A stretch of 64,000 bases of DNA, taken from the NCBI RefSeq assembly GCF_000010505.1, contig NC_010729.1, forward strand, positions 248,001 through 312,000, in the 5' to 3' direction. The notes below the pieces were generated by a model. That model was not told the DNA's origin, ran no database searches, and was given only the letters and a program-made list of their open reading frames with translations. The position numbers and the translations under genes are program-made. Origin of the DNA: Porphyromonas gingivalis ATCC 33277 (GTDB lineage Bacteria > Bacteroidota > Bacteroidia > Bacteroidales > Porphyromonadaceae). Below, in pieces: positions 25,885 through 32,874 of the stretch (the stretch's first letter is position 1; every line of letters begins with the position of its first letter).

Positions 25885-26754
25885 TTAGCGGATACGCTCG
25901 AGCAGGGCCATGATTCGCTCCAGCTCTTCTTCCGATGCGAAGGGAATGGTCAGCTTGCCTTTGCCCTTGGCGTCGCAGTCGAGCTTGACTTTCGTCCGGA
26001 AGAATCGGGACAACTGCCCCGTGAGCAGGCGGTATTCTTCCGGCAGAGACTGCTTGGTTTTCTTCTGCTTGGCGGGCGAATCGGCACCTTCTTCGCGGTA
26101 GTGCGCCGCCAGACTTTCGACGGCACGTACACTCAGTCCCTGCCTGATGATCTCGGCATAGAGGGCAAGCTGATGCTCGGGATCGGGGATACTGAGCAAG
26201 GCGCGGGCATGCCCCATATCTATTTTCTTTTGGGTCAGACCTATCTGTATCTCGCCCGGGAGCTTGAGGAGGCGCAGGTAGTTGCTGATCGTGGTGCGCT
26301 TCTTGCCCACTCGGGTGCTGAGTTCCTCCTGTGTGAGGTCGTACGTCTCTATGAGCTTCTGGTAGGCCAGAGAGATTTCGATGGCGTTGAGGTCTTCGCG
26401 CTGGATGTTTTCGATCAGTGCCATCTCCATCACATGTTCGTCCTCTTCCGTCTTGATGTATGCCGGCAGGGTGGTCATACCGGCCATTCGGGCCGCACGC
26501 CAGCGGCGTTCTCCGGAGATGATCATATAGTCGCCGGCGGACTTCTTCAGTAGTGTGATGGGCTGTACCAATCCTATCGAACGGAGCGAAGCGGCCAGTT
26601 CTTTCAGGGACTCCTCCTCGAAAGTCCGGCGCGGTTGATCGGGATTGGGGTATATATCGCTGATGGCCACTTCGCTGATGGAAGAAGACCCTATGACCTC
26701 CGCATCGAGGAGGGAGTCCAGGCCGCGACCGAGCGTTTTCTTCGTATGCTTCAT
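25885..26754 (-). CDS. parB: Chromosome-partitioning protein ParB
   Basis: A 289-residue ParB/Spo0J CTPase. The N-terminal domain has ISDIYPNPDQPRRTFEEESL and the CTP-binding GERRWRAARMAG box (ISGERRWRAAR near residue 80). The central helix-turn-helix domain contains ENIQREDLNAIEISLAYQKL and LSTRVGKKRTTISNYLRLLKLP; the C-terminal dimerisation segment ends MALLERIR. ParB loads onto parS sites and slides as a clamp while stimulating ParA. It starts 7 bp after parA. Confidence 0.95.
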   Translation of the reverse strand: MKHTKKTLGRGLDSLLDAEVIGSSSISEVAISDIYPNPDQPRRTFEEESLKELAASLRSIGLVQPITLLKKSAGDYMIISGERRWRAARMAGMTTLPAYIKTEEDEHVMEMALIENIQREDLNAIEISLAYQKLIETYDLTQEELSTRVGKKRTTISNYLRLLKLPGEIQIGLTQKKIDMGHARALLSIPDPEHQLALYAEIIRQGLSVRAVESLAAHYREEGADSPAKQKKTKQSLPEEYRLLTGQLSRFFRTKVKLDCDAKGKGKLTIPFASEEELERIMALLERIR

Positions 26755-26761
26755 ATGAGAG

Positions 26762-27538
26762 TCAGGCTCCTTTCTGTTTGTGCTTTTTGATCAGCTCGGC
26801 CGCCAGCTGCATATGATTGACCGCTCCGCGGCTATCGGCATCGTACAGCAGTGCCGGAATACCGTGGCTGGGGGCCTCGCTTAGTTTGATGTTGCGCTGG
26901 ATGACCGTATCGAAGACCAGCTCGCGGAAGTGCTTCTTGACCTCTTCGTATATCTGATTGGCCAGTCGCAGGCGGCTGTCGTACATGGTCAGCAGGAAAC
27001 CTTCTATCTCCAGTGTGGGATTGAGCTTGCTTTTGATGATACGGATCGTATTGAGCAGCTTGCTGATCCCTTCGAGAGCGAAGTATTCGCACTGCACGGG
27101 GATGATGACGGAATGCGCCGCCACGAGGGCGTTGACCGTGATAAGGCCCAGCGAGGGGGAGCAGTCGATGAGGACGTAGTCGTACCGATCGGCTATGCCG
27201 CTTAGCAGACGGCGCATCACTTTCTCGCGCTCCGGCAGGTTGAGCATCTCGATCTCTGCACCGACCAGATCGATATGCGAAGGGATAATGTCCAGCCCCT
27301 CCACGGGAGTCGGCTGCACAGCTTCGGCCACCGGCAGATTGCACACGAGACATTCGTATACGGTGTTCTGCAGGGAGGCGATGTCCACGCCCAATCCGGA
27401 GGAAGCATTGGCTTGCGGATCGGCGTCGACCACCAATACTTTCTTCTCCAAGGTAGCGAGCGAAGCTGCCAGATTGATAGTCGTTGTAGTCTTGCCTACA
27501 CCGCCTTTCTGATTGGCCAGAGCGATTATTTTACCCAT
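26762..27538 (-). CDS. parA: Chromosome-partitioning ATPase ParA (Soj)
   Basis: A 258-residue deviant Walker-A ATPase. The P-loop NQKGGVGKTTTTINLAASLA lies at residues 8-27 with the signature first Lys; VLVVDADPQANASSGLG follows (switch region) and YVLIDCSPSLGLITVNAL is Walker B. No N-terminal DNA-binding extension is present, as expected for a chromosomal Soj-type ParA. A -7 element at 27560-27567 puts the transcription start about 15 nt before the ATG. First gene of the parA-parB-DUF5683-lytic transglycosylase run. Confidence 0.96.
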   Translation of the reverse strand: MGKIIALANQKGGVGKTTTTINLAASLATLEKKVLVVDADPQANASSGLGVDIASLQNTVYECLVCNLPVAEAVQPTPVEGLDIIPSHIDLVGAEIEMLNLPEREKVMRRLLSGIADRYDYVLIDCSPSLGLITVNALVAAHSVIIPVQCEYFALEGISKLLNTIRIIKSKLNPTLEIEGFLLTMYDSRLRLANQIYEEVKKHFRELVFDTVIQRNIKLSEAPSHGIPALLYDADSRGAVNHMQLAAELIKKHKQKGA

Positions 27539-27559
27539 ATTTCAAGAATATCAATGCGC

Positions 27560-27567
27560 CAAAACTA
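27560..27567 (-). promoter_or_regulatory. -7 element for parAB operon
   Basis: TAGTTTTG on the minus strand matches TAnnTTTG, giving a start near 27553. Just upstream (27597-27606) lies ACGTGGAACA, one perfect half of a parS-type palindrome, and ACTATATATATAGT at 27655-27668 is a perfect 14-bp palindrome; both could be regulatory. Confidence 0.5.
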
Positions 27568-27753
27568 CGTATTTTCGATCTACTAACGTGGCACAGACGT
27601 GGAACATTGTATTACAACTGTTGAAAACTCCTCTATATTGTTGATAAAGGCTACACTATATATATAGTAGGGAAACGCCCCACGGGAAGGAACGCCCCGG
27701 CTCCTTGTCGGAGGGGGAAGGGACGGACGCCATCCCCCCTCTCGCCATGACGG

Positions 27754-28632
27754 TCAGCCGCGAAGGAAACGCTCCGTAAGGCCGGAGAAAGCGTCGATCC
27801 GCCGATCCCGGAAGAACGGCCACCAGCGGCGTACCTGCTCGGTCCGGGAGGGATCTATATCCACTACCTCCACCGCCTCTTCCGTTGCGCTCAGCTCGGC
27901 CAGCAGTTCGCCCTGCGGTCCGGCTACGAATCCGGAGCCCCAGAACGTGATGCCACTGGTGCGGCCTGAAGGGTCTGCCTCGTGGCCGACCCTGTTCACC
28001 GCCACTACGGGAATACCGTTGGCCACGGCATGTCCGCGCTGTACGATCTGCCACGCCTGACGTTGGCGGAGCTGCTCGGCAGGCAGGTCCGTACTCTCGG
28101 TACCGATGGCCGTGGGGTAAATGAGTATATCGGCGCCCTGCAAGGCCATCAGTCGCGCCGCTTCGGGATACCACTGATCCCAGCAAACCAGTACGCCGAG
28201 GCATCCGACGGACGTCGGGATGGGGGTAAAGCCCAAGTCGCCGGGCGTGAAATAGAACTTTTCGTAATAGGCAGGGTCATCGGGGATGTGCATCTTGCGA
28301 TACTTCCCTGCGATAGTGCCGTCCCGCTCCAGCACGACGGCCGTATTGTGGTAAAGCCCGGGAGCGCGCTTCTCGAAGAGGGAGAGCACCAGCACGACGC
28401 CGGCTTCGCGGGCGATGGTGCCGAAGAAATCGGTACTCGGTCCCGGGATGGTCTCTGCCCGGTCGAACACCTGCACGTCTTCCGTCTGGCAGAAATAAAG
28501 CCCGTTGTGCAGTTCCGGGAGTACGACCAGCTCGGCACCGCGTCGGGCGGCTTCGCGGATCTTCGCTGCCAGCCGCTCCCGGTTCGAGCAGACGTCCGCC
28601 GTGTTGGCTTGCTGAATGAGTGCTACTTTCAT
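27754..28632 (-). CDS. aguB: N-carbamoylputrescine amidase
   Basis: A 292-residue nitrilase-superfamily amidohydrolase. The catalytic triad is visible: Glu40 (VVLPELHNG), Lys113 (GKYRKMHIP) and Cys150 (GVLVCWDQWYPEAAR). The CWDQWYPE box is characteristic of N-carbamoylputrescine amidases, which convert carbamoylputrescine to putrescine, CO2 and NH3. It lies 17 bp downstream of agmatine deiminase, which supplies the substrate. Length is normal. Confidence 0.93.
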   Translation of the reverse strand: MKVALIQQANTADVCSNRERLAAKIREAARRGAELVVLPELHNGLYFCQTEDVQVFDRAETIPGPSTDFFGTIAREAGVVLVLSLFEKRAPGLYHNTAVVLERDGTIAGKYRKMHIPDDPAYYEKFYFTPGDLGFTPIPTSVGCLGVLVCWDQWYPEAARLMALQGADILIYPTAIGTESTDLPAEQLRQRQAWQIVQRGHAVANGIPVVAVNRVGHEADPSGRTSGITFWGSGFVAGPQGELLAELSATEEAVEVVDIDPSRTEQVRRWWPFFRDRRIDAFSGLTERFLRG

Positions 28633-28649
28633 AGTTCTTTGCTGTGGAA

Positions 28650-29675
28650 TTAGCGTATGAATCCTTGGGGGTACTGCATCGTGACGCAGTGGAGACTGCC
28701 ATGCTGCTTGACGAGCGGACGGCAGTCGATGCCGATGACCTCTCTATCGGGAAACAGCCCCTGCATCACCGAGAGGGCGACGGCATCGAGGTGCGAATCG
28801 TAGGTGGGCACGAGTACTGCCCCGTTGATGATGAGGAAATTGGCATAGGTGGCGGGCAGCCTGTCCGCTCCGTCGTACAGAGCTTCCGCCATGGGCAGCG
28901 GCACGAGCCGGTACGGCTGTCCGTCCGGGCGGCGCAGCTCCTTCAGCTCCTGCTCCATGGCCGTGAGGTCGGAGTAGTGCTCGTCCGAGGGATCTTCCGA
29001 GCGGACATAGACGATGGTACGGGTATCGACGAACCGCGCCAACGTGTCGATGTGCCCGTCGGTGTCGTCGCCGGCCAAGGCTCCGTGGCGGAGCGAGAGT
29101 ACACGGCTGACGCCGAGGCTCTCTTTCAGCGTGTCGATAATGGCCGTGCGGCTCAGGCCGGCATTGCGGTTCGGCTCGAAGAGGCAGCTGTCCGTGGTCA
29201 GCAAAGTACCTTCGCCATCCGTCTCCAGTGCTCCTCCTTCGAGGACGAAGGCGAGGCGATTGTCCAGGGTAACTTCTTCGGCGAACAGGCCCAGCGCATG
29301 GAGCCGTCTCGTGATGAGGTTGTCGTGATGGGCGGCAAACTTCATGCCCCAGCCGTTGAAGGCGAAGTCGGCTATCATCGGACGGCCGTCGGCGAGGAGG
29401 GAAATGCCTCCGTGGTCGCGCGCCCATGTATCGTTCGAGGGCAGCTCGAAGCAGTAGAGCCGGTGGTGCAGCTCGGGAGGCAGCAGGCCGAACACCCGCT
29501 TGCGATCGGGGCAAACGACTATCAGTCGCTCGTGGCGGAGTATGGCGGTGGCTATGCGGACGAAGCAGGTTTCCACCTCGTCGAGCATATACGCCCAGTC
29601 GGTTCGGTCGTGAGGCCAGGTCAATTGTACGGCCTCTTGCGGTGCCCATTCGGGCAGGAATAGTCTCTTTGTCAT
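28650..29675 (-). CDS. aguA: Agmatine deiminase
   Basis: A 341-residue enzyme from MTKRLFLPEWAPQEAVQLTW; a start 12 codons upstream is possible but adds nothing conserved. It hydrolyses agmatine to N-carbamoylputrescine and ammonia. Guanidine-modifying enzyme features: TWPHDRTDW near the N-terminus, TWARDHGGIS, FNGWGMKF, the ALETDGEGTLL and GDDTDGHIDTLARF acid/His elements, and the nucleophile Cys330 in GSLHCVTMQYP near the C-terminus. It belongs to the same superfamily as the secreted P. gingivalis peptidylarginine deiminase but lacks signal peptide and sorting domain, so it is a separate cytoplasmic enzyme. Pairs with aguB. Confidence 0.93.
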   Translation of the reverse strand: MTKRLFLPEWAPQEAVQLTWPHDRTDWAYMLDEVETCFVRIATAILRHERLIVVCPDRKRVFGLLPPELHHRLYCFELPSNDTWARDHGGISLLADGRPMIADFAFNGWGMKFAAHHDNLITRRLHALGLFAEEVTLDNRLAFVLEGGALETDGEGTLLTTDSCLFEPNRNAGLSRTAIIDTLKESLGVSRVLSLRHGALAGDDTDGHIDTLARFVDTRTIVYVRSEDPSDEHYSDLTAMEQELKELRRPDGQPYRLVPLPMAEALYDGADRLPATYANFLIINGAVLVPTYDSHLDAVALSVMQGLFPDREVIGIDCRPLVKQHGSLHCVTMQYPQGFIR

Positions 29676-29709
29676 CTCTCTTGTCTTCTGCCAAAAGGTC
29701 GGGTCTGTC

Positions 29710-29769
29710 AAAACGTCTAGACGTTTTTGTCGGAACGTCTAGACGTTTTTTCGGGTACGTCCGTCCGTT
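29710..29769. repeat. 22-bp-spaced palindromes AACGTCTAGACGTT
   Basis: A perfect 18-bp palindrome, AAAACGTCTAGACGTTTT (29710-29727), is followed by AACGTCTAGACGTT (29734-29747) and a decayed third unit (TACGTCC/GTCCGTT, about 29756-29769). Centres at 29718.5, 29740.5 and 29762.5 are exactly 22 bp apart. They lie 35 bp upstream of the aguA start. Confidence 0.7.
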
Positions 29770-29868
29770 CCGTTCGTAAGGGCTTGTCGTGCCCCTCGGA
29801 GGCTCTGTCTGTTCCGCCCCTTGTGTCTTGTCCCGGGGCGTGCGGCGAGCGGCACCCTGCCAAACAAA

Positions 29869-29908
29869 ACGTCTTTGCCCTCAAGCCTCGGCTCAAAGAC
29901 AAAGACGT
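29869..29908. repeat. Inverted repeat downstream of secG
   Basis: ACGTCTTTG (29869-29877) and CAAAGACGT (29900-29908) form a 9-bp stem with a 22-nt loop, about 50 bp beyond the secG stop. It may be the end-of-operon terminator; no U tract is seen on the minus strand. The half-site ACGTCT echoes the palindromes at 29710-29747. Confidence 0.5.
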
Positions 29909-29958
29909 CTGTCGATCCCCGTATCTCCTGCAAGGGATATGGAAGGGGCCGGTCCTCC

Positions 29959-30345
29959 TTATTGTGCCTGCCCCTCCTCGGGAGTGGCTTCTCCTGTCGC
30001 GGGCCGGGCGGATTCCGTAGCAGCGGCATCTCCACCGAAGTTGATCACTGCAGAGTTCTTTTCTTCCTTCACCTTCTTGTCCAGGGTTTCCTTCAGGACG
30101 TTTTGGCTCTCATCGACCTTTCCCGTGTGGAGGAAGTGAGTAGAAACGATGGCCAGAACGGCAATGATACCGGCCGACCACCAAGTGGCCTTCTCGAGGA
30201 AATCGGTAGTCTTGCGGACGCCCATGATCTGATTGCTGGATGCGAAGCCGGCTGCCAGGCCGCCCCCTTTGGAGTTCTGTACCACTACGACCAGAATAAG
30301 GAAGAGCGATATGAGCAGGATGAGAATAGTCAGTACGATGTACAT
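29959..30345 (-). CDS. secG: Preprotein translocase subunit SecG
   Basis: A 128-residue membrane protein. Two transmembrane helices (residues 1-22 YIVLTILILLISLFLILVVV and about 57-77 WWSAGIIAVLAIVSTHFL) flank the conserved cytoplasmic loop VVQNSKGGGLAAGFASSNQIMG, the SecG signature. The C-terminal ~45 residues are charged and end in a Pro/Ala/Glu-rich tail (ATGEATPEEGQAQ), longer than in E. coli but common in Bacteroidota. It is the auxiliary subunit of SecYEG. Starts 2 bp after the TPR-like gene and is the last gene of the nine-gene run. Confidence 0.92.
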   Translation of the reverse strand: MYIVLTILILLISLFLILVVVVQNSKGGGLAAGFASSNQIMGVRKTTDFLEKATWWSAGIIAVLAIVSTHFLHTGKVDESQNVLKETLDKKVKEEKNSAVINFGGDAAATESARPATGEATPEEGQAQ

Positions 30346-30347
30346 CT

Positions 30348-31055
30348 TTATATTTTGTTTTTGTCGTTAATAATCAACTTTTCTAAGAATCGAATTTGAT
30401 CCGCAAAGTAAAGGTTTTTTTCCGGATAATTCAAACTGATGGTCTTTATTATCCTCAGTGCCTTATCGTAACGTCCCTGCTTGATGTATATACGTGCGAG
30501 GGTCTCGGTGAAGAGCCCTTCGTCCAGCTCGTCCGCCGGGGCGATCGGGGCCGGATCTTTCTCTGCCGGAGGTGCGCTCTCGGCCGGTGTGCCGGCTGCC
30601 TGCACGGACAAGACCGGCATGCTGCGGGACGGTTCGGCCTGATCGGCCGGCGACGTGGCGGCGAAGTAGTCCGAAGCCGAGGGGATACCGCTCGCTCCTC
30701 CGTAAGAAATCTCCGAAGGCAGGTCGGCTCCGCTTCGGGTCATTTCGTCGAGGAAGTCATCGATGAGCGAGAAGGCGTCCGGCTCCTTTTCGGCCGAGGC
30801 GGGTTGCAGCTGCTCCGGATGCGTATATTGCTCCACGAGCAGGTACAGCTTGCGCCTGTCCGGCAGATAGGGTGCCAGCCGGCGCAGCTCCGAAGCATAG
30901 CGCACGTCCTGCACCACATACATATTATATAGGTATAGGAAGACGAAGGTGGAGCAGTAGGGATAGGCCTCGTACAGGGCTTTCATCTCGGGCAGCGTGT
31001 CAGCCGAAAGCCGCGAGGGGTGCTCCATGTAGGCGTACAGATCGTTAGTCGTCAT
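30348..31055 (-). CDS. Hypothetical protein with C-terminal TPR-like repeat
   Basis: A 235-residue soluble protein with no signal peptide. The N-terminal ~95 residues are helical (YMEHPSRLSADTLPEMKALYEAYPYCSTFVFLYLYNMY), the middle is a Pro/Ala/Ser-rich low-complexity linker, and the last ~50 residues look like a tetratricopeptide pair (TLARIYIKQGRYDKALRIIK, followed by SLNYPEKNLYFADQIRFLEKL). Conserved position between lptE and secG suggests an envelope-biogenesis accessory role, but no function can be assigned. Gaps to neighbours are 12 and 2 bp. Confidence 0.7.
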   Translation of the reverse strand: MTTNDLYAYMEHPSRLSADTLPEMKALYEAYPYCSTFVFLYLYNMYVVQDVRYASELRRLAPYLPDRRKLYLLVEQYTHPEQLQPASAEKEPDAFSLIDDFLDEMTRSGADLPSEISYGGASGIPSASDYFAATSPADQAEPSRSMPVLSVQAAGTPAESAPPAEKDPAPIAPADELDEGLFTETLARIYIKQGRYDKALRIIKTISLNYPEKNLYFADQIRFLEKLIINDKNKI

Positions 31056-31067
31056 GGTGGGGGAGGA

Positions 31068-31607
31068 TTACCAGTTCTCTACCGTAGCGTTATACACCTG
31101 CTTCACCAAGTCGTCGACCATATTGGCCAGCAGGGCGTCTTGTACGTCCACCAGCTGCTCGCTGCTGTCGAAGTCCGTGGAAGACGTAAAGTCCCGATCG
31201 AAGTTCTGTTCGGGGAGGGCTTTGTTCTCGTAGTGCACCTGTATGGATAAGGTTACCTTGGTGCGTGCGGCCAGATCGTTGTCCTGCACGGCGAGGGGAG
31301 CGAAGTCGTAATTAGTGATGACCACCTCGATGATCATGTCGGCATCGTTGGTTCGTGCCATTTCGAGCTTGGTACGGCGCGTAAAATGGTTTTGGAGGGC
31401 TTCGGTCATAGTCTGCGCCAACGGCGGATATACGCGGGTGGCCTGATTGGTCACATCCGGCATATAAAGTGTTTTGATGCGGCTATAGTCCAGAGCTCCT
31501 CCGTTGAAGCTGTAGGAGATGCTGCATGCCGAGCAGGTCAGCAGGACGATAAGCACCGTCGCAAGAGCGGAAAGGCTGTATCGCCCGAGGGTTCTATTCC
31601 AGTCCAT
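31068..31607 (-). CDS. lptE: LptE-like LPS-assembly lipoprotein
   Basis: A 179-residue lipoprotein. The signal peptide carries a hydrophobic core (LSALATVLIVLLTCSAC) with probable lipidated Cys28, and the mature part begins ISYSFNGGALDYSRIKTLYMPDVTNQ, typical of Bacteroidota LptE-like proteins. LptE plugs the LptD barrel that inserts LPS into the outer membrane. Sequence identity across this family is low, so the call rests on length, lipobox, the SFNGG-type opening and the operon. Its start overlaps the end of the sigma-54 activator gene by 14 nt, so the two are co-translated. Confidence 0.78.
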   Translation of the reverse strand: MDWNRTLGRYSLSALATVLIVLLTCSACSISYSFNGGALDYSRIKTLYMPDVTNQATRVYPPLAQTMTEALQNHFTRRTKLEMARTNDADMIIEVVITNYDFAPLAVQDNDLAARTKVTLSIQVHYENKALPEQNFDRDFTSSTDFDSSEQLVDVQDALLANMVDDLVKQVYNATVENW

Positions 31608-32847
31608 ACTCCTTGATTTTACGGTATAGTGTCCGCTCCGAAATCTTCAGTTCCTCGGCTGTCTGCTTGCGCCTTCCGCCGTGGCGTTCCAATGCAAGGG
31701 AAATCATTTTCTTCTCTACCTCCTCCAGCGAAACCGGATCCTCGGTGTATTCGCTGGCTTCCTGTATCGGCTCCACGGGTTCTGCCGCGTTCGCGATGGG
31801 GGCCTTGTGCGTGCTGACGCCCCACTTCGGATCTGCGGTGCGCTTGTCGTCGTTGCCCCAGACGTCCGACCCTACAGGCCATGAGGGCTGTTCGTGGTGC
31901 GCCAGGCGGTTCATCATCCCCTTCAAATCGGCTATCTCTTTCTTCATATCGTATAGCACCTGGTAGATGATTTCGCGCTCGTAATGGGGGATTTGTTTGT
32001 CCGCTTCGGTCGTTTCGTTCCGTCGGATCACGACGGGGTGGAGGTCTTGCATCCCCTCAGCGTCCAGGTAGCGAGTGATGGTCTCTGCCGATACCGTCCG
32101 CTCCTCCTCCAGGATGCTCAGCCTGTCGGTTATATTGCGCAGCTCACGTACATTGCCGGGCCAGCGGTAACGCATTAATATGATACGGGCTTCGTCCGAC
32201 AGGCGCAGCGGGGGCATCCGATACTTCTCGGCGCTGTCGGCGGCGAATCGGCGGAAAAGCAAGGGCACGTCGTCCGGTCGCATACGCAGCGCAGGCACCT
32301 CGATCGGTACCGTATTGAGCCGGAAGAAGAGGTCTTCCCGGAACTTCCCGTTCGCTACCGCCTCCTTGAGGTTCACATTCGTCGCCGCTACGATACGGAC
32401 ATCCGTCTTCTGCGACTGGCTGGCTCCTACGGGGATGAACTCGCCCGTCTCCAGCACCCTCAGCAGCCTCGCCTGCGTAGGCAAAGGCAGTTCGCCCACT
32501 TCGTCCAGAAAGATCGTGCCGCCGGATGCTTCTTCGAAGTACCCCTTGCGATCCGATACGGCTCCGGTAAAGGAACCTTTGCGGTGTCCGAACAGCTCGG
32601 AGTCGATGGTTCCTTCGGGGATGGCTCCACAATTGACTGCAATGTAGCTATGATGTTTCCGGGCGCTGTAGTAGTGGATTATCTGTGGGAAGAACTCTTT
32701 CCCCGAACCACTCTCCCCCGTTACGAGGACGGACATGTCGGTAGGAGCCACCTGTGCTGCCACTCGTATGGCATGTTCCATCAGCGGACTGCTACCGATG
32801 ATGCCGAAACGCTGTTTGATCTGTTGTACATCTATATTGGTGCTCAT
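31594..32847 (-). CDS. Sigma-54-dependent transcriptional activator without receiver domain
   Basis: A 417-residue bacterial enhancer-binding protein. The AAA+ domain occupies almost the whole N-terminus: Walker A GESGSGKE (44-51), the sigma-54-contacting loop GSFTGA (91-96), Walker B LDEVGEL (114-120), and the arginine-finger region VREDLFFRLNTVPI-like REDLFFRLN. A Pro/Glu-rich linker precedes a Fis-type helix-turn-helix (EELKISERTLYRKIKEYGLE, last ~25 residues). There is no response-regulator, GAF or PAS domain, so input must come from protein-protein contact or expression level, as in PspF. It sits among ftsY/rimO and lptE/secG genes, suggesting it responds to envelope state; that is inference. 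Confidence 0.9.
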   Translation of the reverse strand: MSTNIDVQQIKQRFGIIGSSPLMEHAIRVAAQVAPTDMSVLVTGESGSGKEFFPQIIHYYSARKHHSYIAVNCGAIPEGTIDSELFGHRKGSFTGAVSDRKGYFEEASGGTIFLDEVGELPLPTQARLLRVLETGEFIPVGASQSQKTDVRIVAATNVNLKEAVANGKFREDLFFRLNTVPIEVPALRMRPDDVPLLFRRFAADSAEKYRMPPLRLSDEARIILMRYRWPGNVRELRNITDRLSILEEERTVSAETITRYLDAEGMQDLHPVVIRRNETTEADKQIPHYEREIIYQVLYDMKKEIADLKGMMNRLAHHEQPSWPVGSDVWGNDDKRTADPKWGVSTHKAPIANAAEPVEPIQEASEYTEDPVSLEEVEKKMISLALERHGGRRKQTAEELKISERTLYRKIKEYGLE

Positions 32848-32874
32848 GGCCACAAAATTAGAAAAACCCCAACG

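Noticed and set aside
24246-25913. A 555-codon frame opposite the lytic transglycosylase and DUF5683 genes
   Set aside because: Antisense shadow of two recognisable genes, with no family features and no promoter.
27597-27606. Complete parS site
   Set aside because: Only one half (ACGTGGAACA) matches; the other half does not, so it is listed as an observation and not as a parS feature.
28650-29675. Secreted peptidylarginine deiminase of P. gingivalis
   Set aside because: The protein lacks a signal peptide and C-terminal sorting domain and pairs with N-carbamoylputrescine amidase, so agmatine deiminase fits better.
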